DNA of 64,000 nucleotides from Sulfitobacter sp. JL08 (GTDB taxonomy: Bacteria > Pseudomonadota > Alphaproteobacteria > Rhodobacterales > Rhodobacteraceae), in assembly GCF_003352045.1 (NCBI RefSeq), contig NZ_CP025815.1, positions 806,001 to 870,000 on the forward strand, in the 5' to 3' direction. Below are positions 16,580 through 24,849 of the stretch, piece by piece; position 1 is the stretch's first letter, and the number at the start of each line of letters is the position of its first letter. The notes beneath the pieces are model-generated. The model had not been told where the DNA came from. It was given only the letters and a program-made list of their open reading frames with translations, and did not search any database. The position numbers were made by a program, and so were the translations under genes.

Positions 16580-18517
16580 ATGCGAATTCGTTTTCTGACC
16601 TGCTCAACAGCCATAGCGATACTTGTCGGCGGCGCAGTGTTTGCACAAGAATACCAAGCAAATGAGGAGCAACTTGAAGGGCTCTTTCCAGCGGGCACGC
16701 CCTATTCCCCATATGTTGATCGTAACTTTCCAGAACGCCCGATGTGGGGCGATAGCCATCTGCACACCGCCCTTTCAATGGACGCTGGTGGCTTTGGTAA
16801 CCGGTTGGGCTTGCGCGAGGCCTACCGCGTGGCGCGCGGAGAACAGGTCACAGCCTCATCTGGGCAAGACATTCGCCTCAGCCGCCCGCTGGACTGGCTT
16901 GCGATCACAGACCACTCAGATGGCATGGGATTGATCACTGACATTTTGGCCAAAGCGCCGATTGTCACTCAGTATGAGCAGGGTGCGCGTTGGGCCGAAG
17001 GTTTTGGCGCCGGAGGTCAGGAAGCTGTAGAAGCCACTCTCAACCTCATTCAAACTTTTTCGCAGGGTGAAATGGACCCTGAAATGTTTGCCAACTATTC
17101 TCCCGGCGCGCGGCGCTACGCAACAATCTGGGATGATGTGATCAATGCCGCGGAAGAATTCAACGAACCCGGTCGCTTCACTGCATTTATCGGGTTCGAG
17201 TGGACGTCTCTTGAAAAAGGGGCAAACCTGCACCGCAACGTTATCTTCCGCGACGGCCCGGATCGGGCGCGTCAGGTTGTCCCCTATACAACTCAGGCAC
17301 CCGTGGGCAGCAATGACCCTCTGGATTTGTACAAATACCTTGAGGAATACGAAGCCAAGACCAATGGCTCGACGATGACATTCGCGCACAATGGCAACCT
17401 GTCCAACGGCATTATGTTCCCGATGGATGCACAGTTCACCGGCAAGCCCATCGACAAATTCTATGTCGAGCAGCGCGCCAAATGGGAACGGATGTATGAA
17501 GCCACCCAGATCAAGGGCGATGGCGAAACGCACCCCTACCTGTCACCAGACGATGAATTTGCGGATTACGGCACATGGGATGTGGGTAACCTTGATCTGT
17601 CCGAGGCCAAGACCGAAGACATGCTCCAGTACGAATATGCGCGGGAAGCCCTCAAAAACGGCATGGTTCTGGAAGAAAAATTCGGCACGAACCCTTACAA
17701 ATTTGGCATGGCGGGCGCAACGGATTCCCACACATCCTTGCCCGCGATCGAAGAGAACAACTTCTTTGGCAAACACGCAGGGTATGAGCCCTCTGCCGAA
17801 CGTCTGACACACCCCTTCATGGAAAACGAAAACGGCAAACTCGCCAGTTGGCAACAGGTGGCCTCCGGCCTGACCGCTGTCTGGGCGCATGAAAACACGC
17901 GTGCCTCTTTGTTTGATGCCATGGACCGCAAGGAAGTCTATGGCACAACTGGCCCCCGCATGGCCGTTCGTTTCTTTGGGGGATATGATTTCAGCGACGC
18001 AGATTTGAAGCGCCGGGAAGTATCCGCTGTTGGATATGAAAAGGGCGTGCCCATGGGCGCTGATTTGACAGCGCCCCCCGAGGCGGGCGTGGCTCCCAGC
18101 TTTCTTGTAGCAGCCCTTCGTGATCCCATTGGTGCAAACCTTGATCGCGTTCAAATCATCAAAGGTTGGCTGGATGCAGAGGGCAAGACCCACGAAAAGG
18201 TCTATGATGTTGTCTGGTCCGGTACACGTGAGATCGCAGATAACGGCAAACTGCCCCCGGTTGGCAGTACGGTCGATCCTGCAACCGCAACTTGGTCCAA
18301 TACAATCGGTGCGTCAGAACTGGTCACTGTCTGGAGTGATCCGGATTTTGATGCGAACGATCGGGCGTTCTACTATGCGCGCGTTCTCGAAATTCCAACA
18401 CCTCCATGGTATTTGTATGATGTCGTGAGATTCGGCCTTGAGGTCCCAGAAGGGGCGCCGCTGGAGCAACAGGAACGCGCCTACACCTCACCAATTTGGT
18501 ACACTCCAAAAGGGTAA
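16580..18517 (+). CDS. DUF3604 protein, PHP-like exported hydrolase (paralogue A)
   Basis: 645 residues with a signal peptide (cleavage near VFAQ, residues 20-23). The DUF3604 core starts at WGDSHLHTALSMDAG with H60 and H62, then LAITDHSDG (D111, H112), GFEWTS, FAHNGNLSNG and ATDSHTSLP. Together these give the HxH...E...H...DxH ligand order of PHP-type metal phosphoesterases. The inferred location is periplasm; the substrate is unknown. Length agrees with the family. It is the most divergent of the four paralogues here: it has a 20-30 residue insertion around 150-175 and VEQRAKWERMYEATQIKG where the others read close to YAERRAKWEPLYEVTQ. A PpiC-type isomerase and HupE-like permease follow 0.4 kb downstream on the same strand. 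Confidence 0.9.
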   Translation: MRIRFLTCSTAIAILVGGAVFAQEYQANEEQLEGLFPAGTPYSPYVDRNFPERPMWGDSHLHTALSMDAGGFGNRLGLREAYRVARGEQVTASSGQDIRLSRPLDWLAITDHSDGMGLITDILAKAPIVTQYEQGARWAEGFGAGGQEAVEATLNLIQTFSQGEMDPEMFANYSPGARRYATIWDDVINAAEEFNEPGRFTAFIGFEWTSLEKGANLHRNVIFRDGPDRARQVVPYTTQAPVGSNDPLDLYKYLEEYEAKTNGSTMTFAHNGNLSNGIMFPMDAQFTGKPIDKFYVEQRAKWERMYEATQIKGDGETHPYLSPDDEFADYGTWDVGNLDLSEAKTEDMLQYEYAREALKNGMVLEEKFGTNPYKFGMAGATDSHTSLPAIEENNFFGKHAGYEPSAERLTHPFMENENGKLASWQQVASGLTAVWAHENTRASLFDAMDRKEVYGTTGPRMAVRFFGGYDFSDADLKRREVSAVGYEKGVPMGADLTAPPEAGVAPSFLVAALRDPIGANLDRVQIIKGWLDAEGKTHEKVYDVVWSGTREIADNGKLPPVGSTVDPATATWSNTIGASELVTVWSDPDFDANDRAFYYARVLEIPTPPWYLYDVVRFGLEVPEGAPLEQQERAYTSPIWYTPKG

Positions 18518-18546
18518 GCTCAATCGGTAAATGTATGATCAGGCGT

Positions 18547-18566
18547 CTGAGCAGTGTTCTGCTCAG
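18547..18566 (+). terminator. Perfect hairpin downstream of DUF3604 A
   Basis: CTGAGCAG-TGTT-CTGCTCAG, an 8-bp perfect stem 30 bp after the stop codon. It lacks a U tract, so it may be an mRNA 3'-protective hairpin or a weak terminator. A second hairpin GAAGGGGC/GCCCCTTC is at 18821-18847. Confidence 0.45.
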
Positions 18567-18935
18567 ATGAATTTGGAGCAACTACCAACTATGGAGAAAT
18601 TCAGCCATCTTCGCTGAACACTCTATTTTGGCTCAATCCGAAAGTTCATACGTTTAAAACTACAATTACCGTTTTGCCCGCACTCTGTGAGTTCAGTTAG
18701 GTGCGTGTTTTGCAGATGCAGCGAGCGGCTGGTTCGACGGGCCGCATCGCAGCATACAACACGTCCGGCGAGCGGCAGCTACACGCCCAGAAACGGGTAA
18801 CGCGTAACCATCCACACATTGAAGGGGCTTGTTCTGCAGGCCCCTTCACATGCCAAGAGACCTCAATGACGCGACCAGCACCACAAGGTGGCCACTTGGC
18901 CCTATAACTTCAGACGTTCAAGGTGAGCAAGATCA

Positions 18936-19799
18936 ATGGTTATTGACCTAAAGAAAGCCCTTCGGGAACCGATGCTGCATTTTCTGGCGATCGGGGCGGG
19001 CATGTTCATCGCTTTTGGGGCGCTGAACCCGTCTGAAGCGGACAACCCGGACCAGATTGTAGTCAGTTCGGGGCAGATCGAACAGCTGGAAGCGGGGTTC
19101 ACCAAGACATGGTCGCGCCCTCCGACACCTCAGGAACGGCAGCGCCTGATCTCCGAATACATCCGGGATGAGGTGTTTTATCGCGAAGCCGTCAATCTGG
19201 GTTTGGACGAAGGTGACGGGGTGATCCGTCGCCGTCTGCGGCAAAAGCTGGAATTCATTCTTGAGGATGTATCTGCCCTGACATCCCCCTCGGACGAGGA
19301 CCTGCAACAGATTTTAACCGCAAACGAAGACCGGTTTCGTCTGGACCCCAAGCTGTCCTTCCAACATGTCTATCTCAGCCCGGACAGGCGCAACGATATC
19401 GGCCAAGATGCCAGGGATATCCTGACGAGATTGCAGGCTGGCGAAGACGCTCCAATGCTTGGTGATCCGATTTTGCTGCCCTCATCATACGAGCTTGCCT
19501 CTGTTGCTCAGATCAGGCGTGATTTCGGCGGGGAGTTCGCTGGATCACTCGCCTCCGCCCCGGTGGGCACATGGGTGGGGCCGGTTCGATCCGGCTTTGG
19601 CGCGCATCTGGTTCTTGTCAGCGACAGGGTCCCGGGACGCTTGCCCGATCTGGCCGAAGTCCGCGATCTGGTCGCGCGGGAGTGGCAGCTTGAACAAAAA
19701 AAGGCCCTGGAAGAAGAGACCTTTCAAAAACTGCTGTCCAGATATGATGTCACTGTCATGCCGGTAGAAGAACAGGCCCAGCCCACAGGGGAGAACTGA
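18936..19799 (+). CDS. Membrane-anchored PpiC-type peptidyl-prolyl isomerase
   Basis: 287 residues. One N-terminal hydrophobic helix (MLHFLAIGAGMFIAFGAL) anchors a periplasmic domain. The SurA/PpiC-like chaperone part includes ERQRLISEYIRDEVFYREAV and RRRLRQKLEFILED, followed by a parvulin-like domain with SFQHVYLSP and a reduced active-site region (GTWVGPVRSGFGAHLVLVSD). The role is expected to be folding of exported proteins. The stop is 2 bp before the HupE-like gene, so the two are co-transcribed. Proteins of this shape are often annotated only as peptidylprolyl isomerase; whether the isomerase site is active is uncertain. Confidence 0.8.
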   Translation: MVIDLKKALREPMLHFLAIGAGMFIAFGALNPSEADNPDQIVVSSGQIEQLEAGFTKTWSRPPTPQERQRLISEYIRDEVFYREAVNLGLDEGDGVIRRRLRQKLEFILEDVSALTSPSDEDLQQILTANEDRFRLDPKLSFQHVYLSPDRRNDIGQDARDILTRLQAGEDAPMLGDPILLPSSYELASVAQIRRDFGGEFAGSLASAPVGTWVGPVRSGFGAHLVLVSDRVPGRLPDLAEVRDLVAREWQLEQKKALEEETFQKLLSRYDVTVMPVEEQAQPTGEN

Positions 19800-19801
19800 G
19801 G

Positions 19802-20803
19802 ATGGTGCGAAGCCTGCATTTTCTTGCCGTACTGCTGACGGTATGTGCGGTTCTTTTTGGCGGCGCGGCGCGCGCGGATGACTCGACGCCCGGCTACCTA
19901 GAATTTACTGAAGTTTCCGAGGGGCGTTACAGCGTGCTTTGGCGCAGCCCAAAGCTGTCTACCCCGCTGCCAGCGTTGGTCTTGCAACTGCCCGAGGCCG
20001 CGCAGAATCTGACCGAACCTGTGACGACGGAGTTGCCGAGATCAATTGTTGAGCGCCGCCTGATCGAGGTCGACCCCGCGCAGTTTCTGGGCAGCCGCAT
20101 CGAAATTGCCGGGCTGCGCGAAACCAACACGGATGTGCTTGTGCGGATCGCATTCGCCAATGGAGCCGCGACAACAAATCTGTTGCAGCCGTCACAGCCC
20201 TGGATGATCGTGAAAGGCCCCCGAAGTGCAGCACAGGTCACGTGGGACTACACCGTTTTGGGTTTCGAACACATTCTTGGCGGGTTTGATCATCTGTTGT
20301 TCGTGTTGGCCCTGCTTCTGATCGTCGGACCAAGCAGGCGACTGTTGTGGGCGATCACATCCTTCACCCTCGCGCATAGTCTCACTTTGGCCGCAGCGAC
20401 GTTGGGCTTGGTATGGGTGCCCGGACCACCGGTCGAGGCGACAATTGCATTGTCCATCTTGTTCCTTGCAGGCGAGCTTTTGAAGGTCGAGCAGAACAAG
20501 CCCAGCTTAACAGCAACCTACCCGTGGCTGGTTGCATTTACCTTTGGCCTCTTGCACGGTCTCGGATTTGCCGGTGCGCTGGCGGATGTGGGCCTGCCCG
20601 AACACGAAATTCCTCTGGCTCTGCTGATGTTCAACGTCGGTGTCGAACTGGGGCAGCTCACCTTTGTGCTGAGCGTGCTTGCCTTCATGTTCCTGCTGAA
20701 GAAGTTCTTTCGCGAGATGCCGAACTGGGCGGTGCAAATGCCGGCTTACTTCATAGGCTCCACCGCTTCTTTCTGGCTGATCGAACGGGTCAGTGGGTTT
20801 TGA
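19802..20803 (+). CDS. HupE/UreJ-family membrane protein
   Basis: 333 residues: signal peptide to about residue 25, a periplasmic domain of about 130 residues, then six or seven membrane helices with the HupE/UreJ signature GFEHILGGFDHLLFVLALLL, TSFTLAHSLTLAAATLG, FGLLHGLGFAGAL and MFNVGVELGQL. The His/Asp-rich segments are the presumed metal path; characterised relatives import nickel or cobalt. It is the second gene of an operon with the isomerase at 18936. A link to metal loading of the nearby DUF3604 proteins is inference from context. Confidence 0.85.
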   Translation: MVRSLHFLAVLLTVCAVLFGGAARADDSTPGYLEFTEVSEGRYSVLWRSPKLSTPLPALVLQLPEAAQNLTEPVTTELPRSIVERRLIEVDPAQFLGSRIEIAGLRETNTDVLVRIAFANGAATTNLLQPSQPWMIVKGPRSAAQVTWDYTVLGFEHILGGFDHLLFVLALLLIVGPSRRLLWAITSFTLAHSLTLAAATLGLVWVPGPPVEATIALSILFLAGELLKVEQNKPSLTATYPWLVAFTFGLLHGLGFAGALADVGLPEHEIPLALLMFNVGVELGQLTFVLSVLAFMFLLKKFFREMPNWAVQMPAYFIGSTASFWLIERVSGF

Positions 20804-21137
20804 ACCCGGTTGTGCGCGTTGCGCAGCGCATTGGCACTTTGTCCGCGCTGCGGTCATTCGCTTCTCGAAAATGCTGTGCCATCGACGAATGTCCGGTCTG
20901 GGCAAGCTGGTGAGTCAGCATCGAGCATCGCTGAATGTCGGGAATGGGCCGGTCGTTTCGCTCGACACAAGGGGCGGATTGCGGACATTCGCTGCACTTC
21001 GCACCAAGGTCCGCAAAGCGGAAAATGCGATTGTACGCTGCGCTCACGCGTGAAAAGTTCTTGATCGGGGAAACAGCAGCAATAATGTAGGATAAAAGGT
21101 ATTCCATGTAGAGAATGCGAGCTGGAAGGAGCTGGAA
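20804..21137. repeat. Cluster of dispersed intergenic repeats
   Basis: This gap holds at least three units: GCGGTCATTCGCTTCTCG near 20850, GGGCGGATTGCGGACATTCG near 20972 and AAGGTCCGCAAAGCGG near 21005. The last two contain inverted GCGGA/TCCGC words and could form a hairpin. No gene is supported. Confidence 0.5.
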
Positions 21138-21377
21138 ATGACAATCGAGACTTGGACTGCATTGTTTGGATGGATGACTGTGATTAATTTTGGGTTCCTT
21201 GCTGCCACAGGTATTGCTTTGACCGCATTCCGCCCAGCTGTGGCTCGCATTCACAATGCGTCTAACTGGACTAGATGAAAAAACCTTAAACGAGCCTATT
21301 TCGGTTACCTATCCAATTATAAAATTTTGGTATTGGTTACCAATTTTGTGCCCTACCTTGCCCTAAAACTGTTGTGA
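21138..21377 (+). pseudogene. DUF6868-like small membrane protein, double frameshift
   Basis: A good ribosome-binding site (GAAGGAGCTGGAA) precedes ATG at 21138. The frame reads MTIETWTALFGWMTVINFGF and then stops after 46 codons. The expected continuation is present out of frame: RLTGLDEKTL in the +1 frame, then KRAYFGYLSNYKILVLVTNF and VPYLALKLL back in the original frame, stopping at 21377. Two compensating indels (near 21258 and in the A-rich run near 21285) restore an 80-codon protein with two membrane helices. The family assignment is from memory of the motif. Confidence 0.6.
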
Positions 21378-21403
21378 GAACTTAGGTTCTCAGCGGCAAA
21401 CTG

Positions 21404-21433
21404 AAACGGGCGCAAAGTTCGTTTGCGCCCGTT
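21404..21433 (-). terminator. Strong hairpin after DUF3604 B
   Basis: AACGGGCGCAAA and TTTGCGCCCGTT form a perfect 12-bp stem around a 5-nt loop, 37 bp beyond the stop codon of the minus-strand DUF3604 gene, followed by a short T-rich stretch. It probably acts as a terminator for that gene and may work in both directions. Confidence 0.7.
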
Positions 21434-21469
21434 ATTCCGCGATTAACACGAGAGCTTTTAGTAGACCGA

Positions 21470-23386
21470 TCAGCCGGGCGTGTACCAAATTGGCGAGGTG
21501 TAGGCGCGGTCTTGCTGCACCAAAACAGCATCGTCCTGAAGCGTAATGGCATTGCCGTAGAGGGCCTTGTCATAGGCCAACCAGCTTGGAGTTGGGATTT
21601 CCAGAACACGAACGTAGTAGAAAGCGCTCTCGGAAGCGTCAAAATCGGGGTCTTCCCAGTAAGCGCCCAGAACTGCCTCACCAATGTCATTTGTATAACG
21701 CGCGCCGTTTACCGTGTTGCCTACGGGAGGAAGTTTTCCTTTGGCGTCCGCTACGCGCTCGCCTGCCCATGCAGCGTCATAGACTTTTTCGTGCAGAGTG
21801 CCGTCGGCGTCTCTCCAACCTTTTACAATCTGGATGCGATCAAGGTTTGCGCCATCTGGGTCACGCAACGCGCGCACCAGCAATTTCGGCGCGGCTCCTT
21901 CTGCCGCAGCAGTCAAATCGCCGCCCATTGGAACGCCATTGGCATAACCGTGTGCGGCAAAATCTGGACGCGTGATTTCATCGGCTGCAAAATCCCATCC
22001 AGCAAAGACGCGCACTGTCAGGCGGGTACCGGTAGAGGCGTAAACTTCCTTGCGCTCCATTGCGTCCCAGATTGACTCGCGGGTGTTTTCTTTGGCCCAA
22101 ACGGCAGCAAGACCAGAGGCCACAGTTTTGTAGTTCTTGATTCTGACGTCCACACCTTCGACGTCAATGACACCGGTGATCAGTTCGTCATAGCGCTCTT
22201 GACCAGAACCGGGTTCAACAGGTGTTGCTTTCCCAAAGAAATTCTCTTCGCGGCTTGTCGCCAAAGACGTGTGGCTATCGGTCGAGCCGATCATGCCAAA
22301 CTTGAAAGGATTGACTCCAAGCTCTGCCTCTTTCTCCAACCCTTGTTTCAGGGCCTCTCGCGCATATTCCCGAGGCAACATATCTGGGGTTTTTTCGGCG
22401 AGTCCAAAATTGCCCTTATCCCAAGTATAATAATCTGCGAACTCATCATTGGGGGATAAGGCTGGATGTGCTTCGCCGTCACCCTTGATTTGGGTTACTT
22501 CATAGAGCGGTTCCCACAAGGCGCGGCGTTCGGCGTATTCACGTGTCAGCGGTGCGCCATCCAGCGTCACATCGTCAAACATTAACCCATTAGATAGGTT
22601 CCCGTTGTGCGGGATTGCCAGAACTTGTCCGCCGGTGCGTCCTTCGTAGGCATCCATCCATTCCCACAGTTTTTCCGGGTCGCTGGAATCGTAGTTAGAG
22701 AAGGGCACCAGGTCTTCAACCTCATCCGCGTCATCGCGGAAAACCACGACCCGATGCAGGTTGTTGGTTCCAGGAGATGACGTCCACTCAAAGCCATGCA
22801 ATGCTGTGAAAACGCCGGGTTCATTGTACTGCTCTGCAGAATCAACAATTCGGTTCCAAACCGTCCGAACCAAGGCATCGTCCTGAAGTGGGTCAATTCC
22901 TTTGCCCATTTCCAAGCCCCAGAGGCCGTAGGCCTCAAATGGTTTCCCGGCTTTCACAAGGTCATGAACCTGCTTGCCCCACGGATTGCGCAGAAGTTGT
23001 GGGTTGGATTCTGCGATCAGATCAGCAAGACCAAGGTTCTCTGAGTGATCCGCGACGACCAGAAAATCGAGCGGGCGGATCAAGCGGGCACGCTGCCCCA
23101 GTGACGCCGTGACGGTTTCCCCCCGCGCAAAACGAAACGCTTCGTCCGGCCCGAGGTAGTTCCCGATCATGCCTGCGTCCGTGGAATAGGACGTGTGAAG
23201 GTGGGTGTCGCCCCACAGAACCTGGTTGGGGTAGGCCTGATGAAGATACGGTGAGTATTCTTCTTTGATGTCGCCTGCGGATGCAGCGGGCGCGTCTCCG
23301 GCATAAACTATGGGCTGTTCCTGCGCTGCTACAATGGATGGAATAATGACAGCAACTGTTAGGCTTAACGCGACGGAAATCTTCAT
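21470..23386 (-). CDS. DUF3604 protein, PHP-like exported hydrolase (paralogue B)
   Basis: 638 residues, signal peptide cleaved near IVAAQEQ (about residue 21). Metal-site motifs: WGDTHLHTSYSTDAG (H62, H64), LVVADHSENLG, GFEWTSS, AIPHNGNLSNG and IGSTDSHTSLATSREENFFG. The C-terminus is YTSPIWYTPG. Very close in order and length to paralogue C and to the remnant D (shared EVTQIKGDGEAHPALSPNDE and GVPMGGDLT). It is presumed to be a periplasmic metal-dependent hydrolase. The ATG at 23386 has AGGATTTT upstream. Single gene with its own terminator. The substrate is unknown. Confidence 0.9.
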   Translation of the reverse strand: MKISVALSLTVAVIIPSIVAAQEQPIVYAGDAPAASAGDIKEEYSPYLHQAYPNQVLWGDTHLHTSYSTDAGMIGNYLGPDEAFRFARGETVTASLGQRARLIRPLDFLVVADHSENLGLADLIAESNPQLLRNPWGKQVHDLVKAGKPFEAYGLWGLEMGKGIDPLQDDALVRTVWNRIVDSAEQYNEPGVFTALHGFEWTSSPGTNNLHRVVVFRDDADEVEDLVPFSNYDSSDPEKLWEWMDAYEGRTGGQVLAIPHNGNLSNGLMFDDVTLDGAPLTREYAERRALWEPLYEVTQIKGDGEAHPALSPNDEFADYYTWDKGNFGLAEKTPDMLPREYAREALKQGLEKEAELGVNPFKFGMIGSTDSHTSLATSREENFFGKATPVEPGSGQERYDELITGVIDVEGVDVRIKNYKTVASGLAAVWAKENTRESIWDAMERKEVYASTGTRLTVRVFAGWDFAADEITRPDFAAHGYANGVPMGGDLTAAAEGAAPKLLVRALRDPDGANLDRIQIVKGWRDADGTLHEKVYDAAWAGERVADAKGKLPPVGNTVNGARYTNDIGEAVLGAYWEDPDFDASESAFYYVRVLEIPTPSWLAYDKALYGNAITLQDDAVLVQQDRAYTSPIWYTPG

Positions 23387-23662
23387 GGGAAAATCCTGTT
23401 AGGCAAAATTTTGATCAGCTTGCATTGTAGCGAAGACCTGTACCGAAGCAACCGGACCTTCGCTGCAATGACCACCAAGGTCGGCAATGGGCCGTTCATG
23501 TTGGTCGGGGCGAGATCGTTTGGCAGGATCGCTGCGATGCGGCTAACGGCAGCAAGGAGCCCGGAGCAGACGGTCAACCGAAAGCACTCCTGTTGCAATC
23601 AAATGGTTTCACGGCCTAGGTTTAGCAATCAAAGCGAATCTCACGCCCGGGTCACTTCGGCA
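23387..23662. other. Intergenic with dispersed repeats
   Basis: Contains ACCTTCGCTGCAATGACCA and AAGGTCGGCAATGGGCCGTT repeat words between 23450 and 23510. It is divergent from DUF3604 B, so it may carry promoters for both flanking genes. No gene is supported. Confidence 0.35.
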
Positions 23663-24160
23663 ATGTACAAACGGTCCTACGTCACGGTATTTTTCATTTT
23701 TCTCCTGCACACTATCGCCAATGCAAGTGGAGAGCCTTCTATACCGTTTGTGGACGGTCGCTGGAGCGGGGGCATCGAAACCGGTCCTGGTAGCTCAGGT
23801 TTTAAAGAGTGTTGGGCCAGCACAACGTTTAGCGATGGAACCACGTTTGCGCTTGCGAAAAGAGACGATGGGAGTTGGCACCTGCGACTGTCAAATCCGG
23901 GTTGGCGCTTGCCGCCTTCCCACCGGTACGACATGATCGCGCTGGTCGATTTCTATCCCCAAAAAGTCCGCACTGCCGCCGAAGCCAAGAGCGAGACACG
24001 CCTGGAGATTGCAAATCTTGACCAGGTCTCCCTCCTGGGGCTCATCGAGAATGGGCACACGATCGACCTCACATCCAACGGCTTTAATGAAAAGTATGAC
24101 CTTGAGGGTAGCGCCAAAATCATCCAAAGGATTCGAAACTGTTTCGCCGAACGCAGCTAG
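23663..24160 (+). CDS. Exported hypothetical protein
   Basis: 165 residues from ATG 23663 with a signal peptide (MYKRSYVTVFFIFLLHTIAN, cleavage near ANASG). The mature part is small, mixed alpha/beta in appearance, with GRWSGGIETGPGSSGFKECW and a C-terminal RIRNCFAERS; two cysteines could pair. A longer frame from 23411 is unlikely because that part is repeat DNA. I do not recognise the family. It lies between two DUF3604 genes, which may be coincidence. Confidence 0.55.
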   Translation: MYKRSYVTVFFIFLLHTIANASGEPSIPFVDGRWSGGIETGPGSSGFKECWASTTFSDGTTFALAKRDDGSWHLRLSNPGWRLPPSHRYDMIALVDFYPQKVRTAAEAKSETRLEIANLDQVSLLGLIENGHTIDLTSNGFNEKYDLEGSAKIIQRIRNCFAERS

Positions 24161-24279
24161 CGTCTGAAGGCCCAGCGACGGTCGATGGGCCAAGAGAATA
24201 GTCCCTTATTTGCAATGACCAGTTTTGGTAGACGTTTCCCAAAGCAGCTATCAAAAATGCCGAGGTGAATGGCTTGTAA

Positions 24280-24576
24280 GTCCGCACACCGACGTTTTAC
24301 GGGGATGATGCCACTCATGCCATTAAGGTTCTTTCGGATCTCGTAAATGCAGACGAGCTTTGCATGAAAAATCCATCTGCAGAAGTATTTGTTGGCGAAC
24401 TGGGTGAGAGTTCGGTGAACATTTTCTGCCGCCCATGGGTGAAATCCGAAAACTATTGGACAGTCTATTGGGGACTGACTGGGAGAGCCAAAGAACGGTT
24501 TGATGCCGAGGGCATTTCCATACCTTTCCCTCAAAGAGATGTGCATCTTTATCAAAGCAGCACCGGCTCTTCATAG
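24280..24576 (+). pseudogene. Mechanosensitive channel MscS family, C-terminal fragment
   Basis: The frame reads TFYGDDATHAIKVLSDLVNA, then EVFVGELGESSVNIFCRPWV and GISIPFPQRDVHLYQ, which is the cytoplasmic C-terminal domain of MscS-type channels. Everything N-terminal, including the pore helices, is missing; a stop at 24277 precedes the fragment. It is a non-functional remnant. Confidence 0.75.
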
Positions 24577-24849
24577 TGCCGGATGTCAGCCGGTCCACGA
24601 TCGGTGCAACAAAGCTATGACAACGCTTCCGGGAGTGGTACTGTCGCAGCAAAGCTGGCGGTTCGGGTGACTGTCTCTGTCATCTTGGCCGTGCGCCAAA
24701 GCCGATAATCGCCCCGTGAAGCAAGAAAGACTGCTGAGGGCCGGAAGCCGACCGTGATGGAAAATGGAAGCGGCCCGAATGCCGCACCATGCACATTTCG
24801 GTACTATGGGCGGAAAGTGTGCTTTCGCTGCGGGATGGACCAACGTCTG

